A stretch of 64,000 nucleotides of DNA, taken from Ramlibacter henchirensis. GTDB lineage: Bacteria; Pseudomonadota; Gammaproteobacteria; Burkholderiales; Burkholderiaceae_C. Location: NCBI RefSeq assembly GCF_004682015.1, contig NZ_SMLM01000001.1, positions 2,356,001 to 2,420,000 on the forward strand. The letters run 5' to 3'. Under the pieces are notes generated by a model that had not been told where the DNA came from, did not search any database, and saw only the letters and a program-made list of their open reading frames with translations. Positions 17,956 to 27,469 of the stretch are shown piece after piece (the first letter of the stretch is position 1; each line of letters opens with the position of its first letter). Both the position numbers and the translations under genes were made by a program.

Positions 17956-19566
17956 ATGTGGGGAATCATTCCGGCCGCGGGCCTGGCCACCCGCATCCAG
18001 CCCCTGGGCTTTTCGAAGGAACTGCTGCCGGTGGGCAGCAACATCGTCGGCGATATCGAGCGGCCGCGCGCCGTGAGCGAGTTCCTCGTCGAGCGCATGC
18101 TCAAGGCGGGCGCGACGCGCATCTGCTTCGTCGTCGCGCCCGGCAAGTCGGACATCGTGCAGTACTACGGCACGAACATGCGGGACGCGGACCTGTGCTA
18201 CGTGGTGCAGCCCAAGGCCGGCGGTTTGTGCGACGCGATCTTCCGCGCCTGCTCGCTGGTGCGGGCCGACGAGCCGGTACTGGTGGGCCTGCCCGACACG
18301 ATCTGGTTCCCCGAGGACGGCTTCAACGCGCTGCCCGACGACGTGCTGTCCTTCCTGCTGTTCCCGGTGGACCGGCCGCAGGTGTTCGATGCCGTCGTCA
18401 CCGATGAAGCGGGCAACGTGCAGGAGATCCAGGTCAAGCATCCGGACGCCAAGACCAACTGGATCTGGGGCGCCTTCCGCATGCCGGGCCGCGTGCTGCA
18501 CGAGCTGGAGGCGCTGTGGCGAGAGCGCGGCCGCCGGGACGAATACATCGGCACGCTGGTCAACGCCTACATCCAGAAGGGCGGGCGCGCGGTCGGCGTG
18601 CGCGCGGGCGAGTCCTACGTCGACACCGGCACGGTGCACGGCTACCGCGAGGCGCTGGACCTGCTGGGCCGCCGCAAGCGCGCGGCCACCGTGACGCCGA
18701 CCGGTACGCGGCCTTCCACGGTCTGCGGCAACGCGGGCGAGTCCGTGGTCAAGCGGCCGGGCGACGCGCCCTCCCGCGTGGGCGGCAAGCTGTTCAGCCG
18801 CGCCGAGATCGAGCGCCGCGTGCAGGAGCTGGGCGACTGGTTCCAGAACATCGACCTGCTGGGCGTGCCCACCGCGCCCGCGCATTTCCTGGGCGACTAC
18901 CCCACGCTCAAGTGGAAGCGCTTCGCGCACGTCCTGCCCGAGGACATGCATGGCATGTCGGTGCTGGAGATCGGCTGCAATGCGGGCTTCTATTCGCTGG
19001 AGATGAAGCGCCGGGGCGCCGAGCGCGTCGTGGGCATCGACTTCGACGACTACTACCTGGACCAGGCCCGCTTCGCCGCCGAGGTGCTGGGCCAGGACAT
19101 CGAATACCGCAAGCTGTCGGTGTACGACGTGGGACAGCTCGGCGAGCGCTTCGACCTCGTCCTGTTCATGGGCCTGGTCTACCACCTGCGGCATCCGCTG
19201 CTGGCGCTGGACCTGATCCACGAGCACGCGGCGCGCGACCTCTTGCTGTACCAGTCGCTGCAGCGCGGCAGCGCCGACATGGAGGCGGTTGCGCAGGACC
19301 ACGACTTCTGGGAGACCGAGGTGTTCGAGCGGCCCTCCTGGCCTCGGCTGCACTTCGTCGAGCACCGCTACTCGCACGACGAGACGAATTGGTGGATCCC
19401 GAACGCGGCCTGCAGCGCGGCCATGCTGCGCAGCGCCGGCTTCGACATCGTGGCGCATCCGGAGGAAGAGGTCTTCCTCTGCAAGCGCGCCGAACCGCGG
19501 CAGCTGCCGGATGGGCCGCGGGCTGTCTATCCCGCGCGAGGAACACCGCCGATCGCGGGCAGCTGA
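17956..19566 (+). CDS. Fusion: sugar-nucleotidyltransferase plus SAM methyltransferase
   Basis: A 536-residue two-domain protein. Residues 1-240 are a nucleotidyltransferase of the RfbA/GalU fold: the nucleotide-binding loop IIPAAGLATRIQPLGFSKE starts at residue 4 and DTGTVHGYREALDLL closes the domain. A linker of about 40 residues leads into a methyltransferase domain with SAM-binding motif VLEIGCNAGFYS at about residue 335 and GIDFDDYYLDQARFA after it. That half resembles the DUF1698/CmoB-like methyltransferases and, from memory, a family (TIGR04290) named after a Ramlibacter protein. Such genes are usually separate. The protein likely activates a sugar phosphate and methylates a cluster product. 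Confidence 0.83.
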   Translation: MWGIIPAAGLATRIQPLGFSKELLPVGSNIVGDIERPRAVSEFLVERMLKAGATRICFVVAPGKSDIVQYYGTNMRDADLCYVVQPKAGGLCDAIFRACSLVRADEPVLVGLPDTIWFPEDGFNALPDDVLSFLLFPVDRPQVFDAVVTDEAGNVQEIQVKHPDAKTNWIWGAFRMPGRVLHELEALWRERGRRDEYIGTLVNAYIQKGGRAVGVRAGESYVDTGTVHGYREALDLLGRRKRAATVTPTGTRPSTVCGNAGESVVKRPGDAPSRVGGKLFSRAEIERRVQELGDWFQNIDLLGVPTAPAHFLGDYPTLKWKRFAHVLPEDMHGMSVLEIGCNAGFYSLEMKRRGAERVVGIDFDDYYLDQARFAAEVLGQDIEYRKLSVYDVGQLGERFDLVLFMGLVYHLRHPLLALDLIHEHAARDLLLYQSLQRGSADMEAVAQDHDFWETEVFERPSWPRLHFVEHRYSHDETNWWIPNAACSAAMLRSAGFDIVAHPEEEVFLCKRAEPRQLPDGPRAVYPARGTPPIAGS

Positions 19567-19579
19567 ACGAATCTCGCCG

Positions 19580-20404
19580 ATGCAGTGGCTCGACGCGCTG
19601 TGCGCCGGCGGCGTCCCGGCGCTGCCGGCCACGCCCGTACTGGTCGTCGTGGCCCATCCGGATGACGAGACGGTCGGCGCCGGATCGCGCCTGCCGCGCC
19701 TTCGCCACGCGACGTTCATCTATGTCACGGACGGTGCGCCGCTGGATGGGCGGGATGCCGCACACCACCGTCTCACGGTCGACGCGTACCGCGAGCTGCG
19801 ACTTCGCGAACGTGCGGCCGCGCTGTCCCGGTGCGGCATAGCCGAGTCGCAGATCATCGACATCGGCTGCCCGGACCAGCAGGCGGCACGCCGCTTGCCG
19901 CAGTTGGCCATCGAAATCGCCCGGTGGCTGAAGCGCCGCCGTCCAGATGTATTGCTCACGCACCCGTACGAAGGCGGGCACCCGGACCACGACGCCACTG
20001 CGTTCGCGGTCCACGCGGCGGCGGCGCTGCTGCGCCGGCAGGGCGAGCCGGTGCCGGCCGTGGTGGAGATGACGTCCTATCACCGCGGCCCTTCGGGGCT
20101 GCAGACCTGCGTGTTCCTGCCGGATGCCGTGGCGGATCGCGAGCAGGCGGCGGTGGTGCTCGATCCGCAGCAGCGCGCGTTCAAGCGCTCGCTGCTGGAC
20201 TGCTACGCGACGCAGCGCGATACGCTGGACCAGTTTGCGCTCGACGTGGAGCGATTCCGTCCCGCGCCGGCCTACGACTTCCGCGCCGAGCCGCACCCCG
20301 GTCCGCTGTTCTACGAGCAGCATGCGTGGGGCCTGTCCGGAGCGCAGTTCCGGGAACTCGCCGCACAGGCAATGACGCAACTCGGGCTGGAGGGCGAGCT
20401 GTGA
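19580..20404 (+). CDS. PIG-L (LmbE) family N-deacetylase
   Basis: A zinc-dependent deacetylase of N-acetylglucosaminyl compounds, the family of MshB, BshB and PIG-L. The metal-binding motifs are VVAHPDDETVGAG near residue 20 and THPYEGGHPDHDA near residue 130. Length is 274 residues. The ATG at 19580 follows the fusion gene closely, and the stop overlaps the next start as GTGA. In this setting it most likely exposes a free amine on an amino-sugar unit, which the GNAT-like enzyme two genes down could then acylate. The true substrate is unknown. Confidence 0.88.
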   Translation: MQWLDALCAGGVPALPATPVLVVVAHPDDETVGAGSRLPRLRHATFIYVTDGAPLDGRDAAHHRLTVDAYRELRLRERAAALSRCGIAESQIIDIGCPDQQAARRLPQLAIEIARWLKRRRPDVLLTHPYEGGHPDHDATAFAVHAAAALLRRQGEPVPAVVEMTSYHRGPSGLQTCVFLPDAVADREQAAVVLDPQQRAFKRSLLDCYATQRDTLDQFALDVERFRPAPAYDFRAEPHPGPLFYEQHAWGLSGAQFRELAAQAMTQLGLEGEL

Positions 20405-21453
20405 GCCTGAGCGTGCTGAGCGTCGGCTATCCGTTCGCCTCGGTGGGCGCGGACGCGGTGGGGGGCGCCGAGCAAGTGCTGGCGCAGCTGGACGCGGCCC
20501 TCACGGCCGCCGGGCATCGGTCGCTGGTGATCGCGCCCGAGGGGTCCGAAGTGCAGGGCACGCTGGTCGGCTCGACGCCGGTGCGGGGACCGGTGACGCA
20601 GGCGCGGCGCACCGCCGCCTGGGCCGAGCACCGCCGGCTGATCGATGCCGTGCTCGACCGCGATTGCGTGGACGTCGTGCACCTGCATGGCATCGACTTC
20701 GCCGAATACCTGCCGGCCAGCGAACGCGCGCGGCTGCTGGCGACGCTGCATCTGCCGCCATCGTGGTACCCGGCGCGCGTGTTCGAAGACGGGCGGCGCG
20801 ATCTCACGCTGCAGTGCGTCTCGCAGCGGCAGCGCCTGTCCTGTCCGGCCGGCGCGGGGATGGGACCCGTGATCGAGAACGGGGTCTCGGTCGAGTCGCT
20901 CGCGTCGCGCGCACGCAAGCGGCATTACGCGATGGCGCTGGGCCGCATCTGCCCGGAGAAGAACCTGCACACGGCGCTGGATGCGGGGCGGCTCGCGCGC
21001 GTGCCGGTGCTGATCGGCGGCCAGGTCTATCCCTACGAATCGCATGAGCGCTACTTCCGTGACGCGGTGCTGCCGAGGCTCGACCGGCGCTGCCGCTTCC
21101 TCGGTCCGCTGGGGTTCCGGCGCAAGCGGCGCCTGCTCACCGCGGCGCGCTGTCTCCTGCTGCCGACGCTGGCGCCCGAAACCAGCTCGCTGGTCGCGAT
21201 GGAGGCGATGGCCTGTGGCACGCCCGTGGTGGCTTATCCGAGCGGCGCGCTGCCCGACATCGTCGAGCACGGCGTCACCGGATGGCTGGTGCGCAGCGCA
21301 CAGGAGATGGCCGACGCGATCGCGGCGTGCGAAGAGCTGGACCCGCAAGCCTGCCGTGCGGCCGCGCGCGAGCGCTTCTCGCTGCAGCGCATGGTGGAGG
21401 GCTACTTCAGTGCTTACCGGCAGCTTGCCCGGGGCGTCCAGCTGGCGCGCTGA
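20401..21453 (+). CDS. Family 4 glycosyltransferase
   Basis: A retaining GT-B glycosyltransferase of 350 residues. Features include an N-terminal GGAEQVLAQLD loop, HLHGIDF, the donor-binding ALGRICPEKNLHTALDA (with Lys as in GT4), and the C-terminal E-x7-E segment APETSSLVAMEAMACGTPVVA. GT4 includes MshA and BshA, which add GlcNAc to inositol phosphate or malate, but also many polysaccharide enzymes. GTG start overlaps the deacetylase stop (GTGA). The 3' end overlaps the next gene by 44 bases. Confidence 0.9.
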   Translation: MSLSVLSVGYPFASVGADAVGGAEQVLAQLDAALTAAGHRSLVIAPEGSEVQGTLVGSTPVRGPVTQARRTAAWAEHRRLIDAVLDRDCVDVVHLHGIDFAEYLPASERARLLATLHLPPSWYPARVFEDGRRDLTLQCVSQRQRLSCPAGAGMGPVIENGVSVESLASRARKRHYAMALGRICPEKNLHTALDAGRLARVPVLIGGQVYPYESHERYFRDAVLPRLDRRCRFLGPLGFRRKRRLLTAARCLLLPTLAPETSSLVAMEAMACGTPVVAYPSGALPDIVEHGVTGWLVRSAQEMADAIAACEELDPQACRAAARERFSLQRMVEGYFSAYRQLARGVQLAR

Positions 21454-22471
21454 GGCTGCCGCGACGCCGGTCTGCTGCGAGGCCGTCACCAGCCTGGCGG
21501 CGCTGGAGCGGCTGACGCCCGAGTGGGAAGCCCTGTGGCGTCGCGCGCGGGCCTCGCCCTGCCAATCGCCCGCGTGGCTGTTGCCGTGGTGGAAGCATGT
21601 GGGACGCGGCGTGCTGGCGAGCGTCGCGCTGCGGTCCGCGGAGAACGGCGAGCTGGTCGGCTTCGCGCCGCTGTACGTCTACACCGATGCGCAGTCGAAG
21701 AAGCGGCATCTGTTCCCGCTGGGCATTGCGACGACGGACCGGCTCGACATGCTCGTGGCGCCCGGCTGGGAGCCTGGCGTCGGGCGCGCACTCGTGGACC
21801 ACCTCGTGGACCGCGGCGACGAGTGGGACCTGCTGGAAGCGCCCCAGCTTCCGGGCGGCTCCGCACTGGGTGCGCTGGCCTGGCCTGCGCGCTGGCGCCG
21901 CGAGTTGCGCGCCGCCGATCCGAACCCGGTGCTGCCATTGCCGGCGGCTGTGCCGGGACCGATGGCGCGCAATCTCGCGTACTGCCGGCGACGCGTCCAG
22001 CGCGAAGGCAGCGTCGCCTACGAGTCTGCCGATGCGCAATCGCTGCCCGACCTGCTCGACGCACTCGACCGCCTGCACGCGCGACGCTGGGCCGGGCGCG
22101 ACGAGCCCGGCGTGCTGCGCGGGGAGGGCGTGCTCGAGTGGCACCGCGAGGCGGCGCCGCTGTTGCTCGAGCGTGGTCTGCTACGGCTCATTGCATTGCG
22201 TATCGACGGCCGCGTGCTGGCCGTTCTTTATGGCCTTGCCGATCCGCCCTGGGTCGCGCGCCGCCGCTGGTCGTACTACATCGGCGGCTTCGATCCGGAC
22301 GCGGCGTCGCTCAGCCCGGGCACGCTGCTGGTCGGGCACGCGATCGGGCAGGCCCAGGCCGAAGGCGCGGCGCTGTTCGATTTCCTGCGCGGGACCGAGC
22401 CGTACAAGCAGCGCTGGGGCGCCGAGCCCGAAACGATGTGGACGCTGCGTGTCGGGCGGGAGTCAGTGTGA
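21410..22471 (+). CDS. GNAT-like acyltransferase (CelD/BcsL type)
   Basis: A 353-residue protein of the double-GNAT 'acetyltransferase involved in cellulose biosynthesis' type. Clues are WEALWRRARASPCQSPAW at the N-terminus, GELVGFAPLYVY, a central FemAB-like region (LLDALDRLHARRWAGR), and the terminal FDFLRGTEPYKQRWG, all typical of this fold. The GTG start at 21410 lies inside the preceding gene, supported by GGAGG 9 bases upstream; a later start would cut into conserved sequence. Its likely job is to acylate an amine or hydroxyl on the cluster's sugar product. Confidence 0.82.
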   Translation: MLTGSLPGASSWRAEAAATPVCCEAVTSLAALERLTPEWEALWRRARASPCQSPAWLLPWWKHVGRGVLASVALRSAENGELVGFAPLYVYTDAQSKKRHLFPLGIATTDRLDMLVAPGWEPGVGRALVDHLVDRGDEWDLLEAPQLPGGSALGALAWPARWRRELRAADPNPVLPLPAAVPGPMARNLAYCRRRVQREGSVAYESADAQSLPDLLDALDRLHARRWAGRDEPGVLRGEGVLEWHREAAPLLLERGLLRLIALRIDGRVLAVLYGLADPPWVARRRWSYYIGGFDPDAASLSPGTLLVGHAIGQAQAEGAALFDFLRGTEPYKQRWGAEPETMWTLRVGRESV

Positions 22472-23854
22472 GCTGGAGGCGAACGCGGCGTCGGGTTTGA
22501 CTCGGCGCAGCAGCGCCATCATCTCGCGCTCGATCCGCTGCAGGGCCTCGGGCGTGTGGCCTTCGAAGCGCACCGTGAGCACCGGCGTGGTGTTCGACGC
22601 GCGCACCAGGCCGAAGCCGTCCGGCCAGTCCAGCCGCAGTCCGTCGATCGTGCAGACCTGCGCACCGTGGGGAGCGTTGTGGCCCGCGAGCGCCGCCAGT
22701 TCGGCGGCGACACGGTGCGCCTCGCCTTCGGCGCAGGGCACGTGCAGCTCCGGCGTCGAGCAGCTCGTGGGCAGCGCCTCCAGCACGGCGCCCAGATCGT
22801 CGTGGCGCGAGAGGATCTCCAGCACGCGCGCCGCGGCGTACGTGCCGTCGTCGAAGCCGTACCAGCGCTCGTTGAAGAACAGGTGCCCGCTCATCTCGCC
22901 CGCGAGCGGCGCGCCCAGTTCGAGCATGCGGTCCTTCAGCAGCACGTAGCCGCTGCGGTCCATCACCGGCCGGCCGCCCGCGGCGGCGATGGCCTCGGGC
23001 AGCCGCTGCGTCGACTTGACGTCGAACACGATGGGCGCGCCCGGGTGCCTCGACAGCACGTCTTGCGCCAACAACATCAGCTGACGGTCGGGCCAGATGA
23101 TCTGGCCGCTTCGCGTCACGACCCCGAGGCGATCGCCGTCGCCGTCGAGCGCCAGGCCGAGGTCGGCGCCGGTCTGCTGCACCGTCGCGATCAGGTCGCG
23201 CAGGTTCTCGGGCTTCGCCGGGTCGGGGTGGTGGTTCGGAAACGTGCCGTCCACTTCGGTGAACAGCTCCACGACATCGCAGCCGATCGCGCGCAGCACC
23301 TGCGGCGTGAATGCGCCGGCCACGCCGTTGCCGCAATCGATCACGACCTTCAGCGGGCGGGCCAGCCGCACATCGCCCGCGATGCGGTCGATGTATGCGC
23401 CCGCGATGTCGGCCTGCCGCGGCTGGCCGGCCGCCGATGCCGGCTTCCAGTCCTCGCGCTCGATCACCTGCCTCAGCTGCTGCAGCGCCGGGCCATGCAG
23501 CGTGCGGCCCGCCAGCAGCAGCTTGAAGCCGTTGTCGTCGCGCGGGTTGTGGCTGGCCGTGACCTGGATGCCGCTGCGCGCCAGCGTGGTGGCGGCGAAA
23601 TACAGCATCGGCGTGGTGGCCAGGCCGATATCGACCACGTCGAGTCCGCCCTCTGCGAGCCCGCGCATCAGGGCGCTCGCGAGCGCCGGGCTGCTCACCC
23701 GCCCATCGCGCCCGACCACGACCGTGCGCTCTCCCTGCGCAAGTGCCTCGCCCGCAAACGCGCGGCCGATGGCGTACGCCAGCGGTTCGTTCAACGTGGC
23801 CGGCACCGTGCCGCGGATGTCATAAGCCTTGAAGACGCTGGCGGTGACTTTCAT
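22463..23854 (-). CDS. algC: Phosphomannomutase/phosphoglucomutase
   Basis: Interconverts hexose 6-phosphates and 1-phosphates through a phosphoserine, feeding nucleotide-sugar synthesis. The phosphoserine loop is VTASHNPRDDNG, the metal loop is LALDGDGDRLG, the sugar-binding loop is GEMSGHLFFNE, and the C-terminal phosphate loop is VRASNTTPVLTVRFEG. Length 463 matches the PMM/PGM (AlgC) family. It ends in a 9-base convergent overlap with the acyltransferase gene. It could supply a sugar 1-phosphate to the nucleotidyltransferase domain of the fusion protein, but it is also a general housekeeping enzyme. Confidence 0.92.
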   Translation of the reverse strand: MKVTASVFKAYDIRGTVPATLNEPLAYAIGRAFAGEALAQGERTVVVGRDGRVSSPALASALMRGLAEGGLDVVDIGLATTPMLYFAATTLARSGIQVTASHNPRDDNGFKLLLAGRTLHGPALQQLRQVIEREDWKPASAAGQPRQADIAGAYIDRIAGDVRLARPLKVVIDCGNGVAGAFTPQVLRAIGCDVVELFTEVDGTFPNHHPDPAKPENLRDLIATVQQTGADLGLALDGDGDRLGVVTRSGQIIWPDRQLMLLAQDVLSRHPGAPIVFDVKSTQRLPEAIAAAGGRPVMDRSGYVLLKDRMLELGAPLAGEMSGHLFFNERWYGFDDGTYAAARVLEILSRHDDLGAVLEALPTSCSTPELHVPCAEGEAHRVAAELAALAGHNAPHGAQVCTIDGLRLDWPDGFGLVRASNTTPVLTVRFEGHTPEALQRIEREMMALLRRVKPDAAFASSSH

Positions 23855-23874
23855 GCGCGGTTTGAGCTGGGGGG

Positions 23875-24954
23875 CTATGCGGCCCGGAACACCTGCGCCA
23901 GCTCGAACGGCGATGTCACCTCGAGCTGGTCGTAGCGGCAGTCCTGCGGCGGCTTGTCGGGCCGCCAGCGCAGGAAGGTGGTCGCGTGCCGGAAGCGCTC
24001 ACCCTGAAGATGGTCGTACTTGACCTCACAGACCCGCTCGGGGCGCAGCGGCTCCCAGCTCAGGTCCTTGCCACCGCTCCAGCGAGACTTGGCGCCGGGC
24101 ATCCGGTCGACGTCCCCCACGCTGGCCTGTGCCCAGTCGCGCCACGGATGGTCGGCCATTGCGTTCTCGCGCAGCGGCGCGAGTTCTTCGAGCAGCTGGC
24201 GCCGCATCGCCATCGTGAACGACGACGTCACGCCCACGTGCTGCAGCACGCCGGATTCGTTGTAGAGGCCCAGCAGCAGCGAGCCGACCGCATCCTGCGT
24301 GTCCTTGTACCAGCGAAAGCCCGCCACCACGCAATCGGCCGTTCGCGCATGCTTGATCTTGAACATCGCGCGCTTGCCGGGCTGGTAAGTCGCATTCGCG
24401 GGCTTGGCGACCACACCGTCCAGGCCCGCGCCTTCGAAGCGCTGCAGCCAGTCCTGCGCCTGCGCGCGGTCGGTGGTGACCGGCGTGAGGTATAGCGGCG
24501 GCCTGGCCTGGCCGAGCAGGCGCTCCAGCCGCACGCGACGCTCCTGCTGCGGCAGCTCCGTGATCGGCTTGCCGCCGGCGGCCAGCAGGTCGAAGGCGAC
24601 GAAGCCGGCCGGCGTCTCCTTCGCGAGCCTGGAGATGCGCGAGGCGGCCGGGTGGATCCGCTGCTGCAGCGCGTCGAAGTCGAGGCCGCGCGGACCGACG
24701 ACCACGATCTCGCCGTCGAGGATGCAGCCCTTGGGCAGCTGCTCGGCGAGCACTTTCTCCAGCTCGGGGAAGTAGCGGTTGAGGGGCTTGAGGTCGCGGC
24801 TCTGGATCACCACGCCGTCCGCGTCGCGGAACACCAGGGCGCGGAAACCGTCCCACTTGGGTTCGAAGAGGAAACCGTCGCCGGTGGGCAGCTCATCGGC
24901 GATCTTCGCCAGCATGGGTTCGATCGGGGCGGAGAACGGCTGCGCGGCGGGCAT
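23875..24954 (-). CDS. ATP-dependent DNA ligase (LigC/LigD ligase-domain type)
   Basis: Seals DNA nicks through an adenylated lysine. The nucleotidyltransferase core has the active lysine in FEPKWDGFRAL (motif I), SRDLKPL, DGEIVV, DGVVAKP (motif IV) and FKIKHARTADCVV (motif V). A C-terminal OB fold runs to the end with WSGGKDLSWEPL and CEVKYDHLQGERFRH. Length is 359 residues with no polymerase or nuclease domain, so it matches mycobacterial LigC. ATG at 24954; an upstream extension lacks a start signal. A TACAAA hexamer lies 6 bases upstream. It pairs functionally with the polymerase at 15414. Confidence 0.93.
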   Translation of the reverse strand: MPAAQPFSAPIEPMLAKIADELPTGDGFLFEPKWDGFRALVFRDADGVVIQSRDLKPLNRYFPELEKVLAEQLPKGCILDGEIVVVGPRGLDFDALQQRIHPAASRISRLAKETPAGFVAFDLLAAGGKPITELPQQERRVRLERLLGQARPPLYLTPVTTDRAQAQDWLQRFEGAGLDGVVAKPANATYQPGKRAMFKIKHARTADCVVAGFRWYKDTQDAVGSLLLGLYNESGVLQHVGVTSSFTMAMRRQLLEELAPLRENAMADHPWRDWAQASVGDVDRMPGAKSRWSGGKDLSWEPLRPERVCEVKYDHLQGERFRHATTFLRWRPDKPPQDCRYDQLEVTSPFELAQVFRAA

Positions 24955-24996
24955 GGGGCTTTGTACCGCAGGGAGGCCCGGCCGTGGGGCGGCTCG

Positions 24997-25002
24997 TATA
25001 AT
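24997..25002 (+). promoter_or_regulatory. -10 hexamer of the ahcY operon promoter
   Basis: A perfect TATAAT sits ten bases before the SAH riboswitch, placing the transcription start around 25009. No good -35 is visible. The DNA ligase gene diverges from here. Confidence 0.75.
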
Positions 25003-25011
25003 CACGCCCAT

Positions 25012-25073
25012 CCGAGGAGCGTTGCAGCACCCGTCGCGGTGTGAGGCTCGGAACCTACAGCAACGACGCTCAC
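25012..25073 (+). ncRNA. S-adenosylhomocysteine (SAH) riboswitch
   Basis: The conserved SAH aptamer parts are all present: CCGAGGAGCGTTGCAGC at the 5' side, AGGCTCGG in the middle and CAACGACGCTCAC at the 3' side. CCGAG (25012-25016) pairs with CTCGG (25047-25051), and GAGCG (25017-25021) pairs with CGCTC (25067-25071) to form the pseudoknot. It lies directly before ahcY, the classic target. SAH binding is known to turn such genes on. A further CCACTG/CAGTGG hairpin at 25074-25109 may belong to the expression platform. Confidence 0.95.
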
Positions 25074-25139
25074 CCACTGTCCTGTGAGGTGAGTTCCCCC
25101 AGGCAGTGGTTGACCCGAAACACAGCTTTTGGAGCATCC

Positions 25140-26576
<1,437 letters not shown>

Positions 26577-26580
26577 TGCA

Positions 26581-26704
26581 TCTTCTCCCTCCCCCTCGGG
26601 GGGAGGGTTGGGGTGGGGGCGCTCCGGTGCTCGCTCATGCACCGAGTTTGTACAGCCGCCGTGCGTGCCCCCACCCCGGCCCTCCCCCGGGAGGGGAGGG
26701 AGGA
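26581..26704. repeat. Compound GC-rich inverted repeat between ahcY and the TlyA-type gene
   Basis: Two palindromic units in opposite orientation (about 26583-26618 and 26668-26704) flank a spacer of about 50 bases. The spacer (starting CGCTCCGGTGCTCG and ending CCGCCGTGCGTG) matches the reverse complement of the spacer at 50943-50990. So this is a defined mobile-type element rather than chance GC-rich sequence. Confidence 0.8.
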
Positions 26705-26713
26705 ATACATTCA

Positions 26714-27469
26714 ATGCGAGCCGACCAGCTCCTCGTCGAACGCGGCCTCGCCGCCACGCGCTCGCAGGCGCAGCGCCTGATCTCGTCCGGCCTGCGCTGG
26801 CGCGACGCGCGGGGCTGGCATGCGGTGGCCAAGAACGGTGACGAGGTGCCGGCCACAGCCGAGCTCGAGTTGCTCGACGACGCGGAGGCGCGCTATGTCT
26901 CTCGCGGCGGGCTCAAGCTCGAAGGCGCGTTGCTATCGGCGGGCATCGATTCCGGCGGACTGCGCTGCCTCGATGTGGGCCAGTCCACCGGCGGTTTCAC
27001 CGACTGCCTGTTGCAGCGCGGCGCGGCGAAGGTGGTCGGGGTCGACGTCGGCCACGGTCAGTTGCACGAAAGGCTGCGGACCGATCCGCGCGTCGTCTGC
27101 CTGGAGAAGGTGAACGCGCGAGAGCTCGATGCGGCGATGCTGCGGCAGGCCGGTGTCGAGGCGGGCTTCGACCTCGTCGTCGGCGACCTGTCGTTCATCT
27201 CGTTGACGCTGGTGCTGCCCGTGCTCGCGCCGCTGCTCGCGGCCGGCGGGCGGCTGCTGATGCTGGTCAAGCCGCAGTTCGAGCTGCAGCCCGGCCAGCT
27301 GGGCAAGGGCGGCATCGTGCGCGATGCTTCGCTCTATCCGCAGGTGGAGCGGCGCATCCGCGATGCGTGCGCCGCCTGCGGCCTGGAGGTGCTGGGCTGG
27401 GTCGACAGCCCGATCGCGGGCGGCGACGGCAACCGCGAATTCTTCGTCCATGCAAGGAGGGGTGCATGA
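26714..27469 (+). CDS. tlyA: TlyA-family rRNA (cytidine-2'-O) methyltransferase / hemolysin A
   Basis: A 251-residue S4-domain plus SAM methyltransferase protein. The S4 RNA-binding domain covers residues 1-60 (RADQLLVERGLAATRSQAQRLI), the TlyA hallmark YVSRGGLKLEGAL follows, and the SAM motif is LDVGQSTGGFTD. The end (GGDGNREFFVHARR) is also typical. The family 2'-O-methylates rRNA in mycobacteria. The ATG at 26714 follows the repeat element, and its stop overlaps metF as ATGA. Position between ahcY and metF is a recurrent arrangement; it consumes SAM and makes SAH, matching the riboswitch input. Confidence 0.88.
   Translation: MRADQLLVERGLAATRSQAQRLISSGLRWRDARGWHAVAKNGDEVPATAELELLDDAEARYVSRGGLKLEGALLSAGIDSGGLRCLDVGQSTGGFTDCLLQRGAAKVVGVDVGHGQLHERLRTDPRVVCLEKVNARELDAAMLRQAGVEAGFDLVVGDLSFISLTLVLPVLAPLLAAGGRLLMLVKPQFELQPGQLGKGGIVRDASLYPQVERRIRDACAACGLEVLGWVDSPIAGGDGNREFFVHARRGA

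Noticed and set aside
19580..22471. Assigning the deacetylase-GT4-acyltransferase genes as mycothiol or bacillithiol synthesis
   Set aside because: No MshC or BshC ligase is present, and glutathione is the expected thiol here; the similarity is kept only as a hypothesis.
25041..25139. Longer N-terminus for AhcY (GTG at 25041)
   Set aside because: It would translate the riboswitch; ATG 25140 has a ribosome binding site and the family N-terminus.
26581..26704. Possible CRISPR array or tRNA in the repeat block
   Set aside because: Only two inverted units with no regular spacing or spacers; no tRNA fold. It matches the palindromic repeat family instead.
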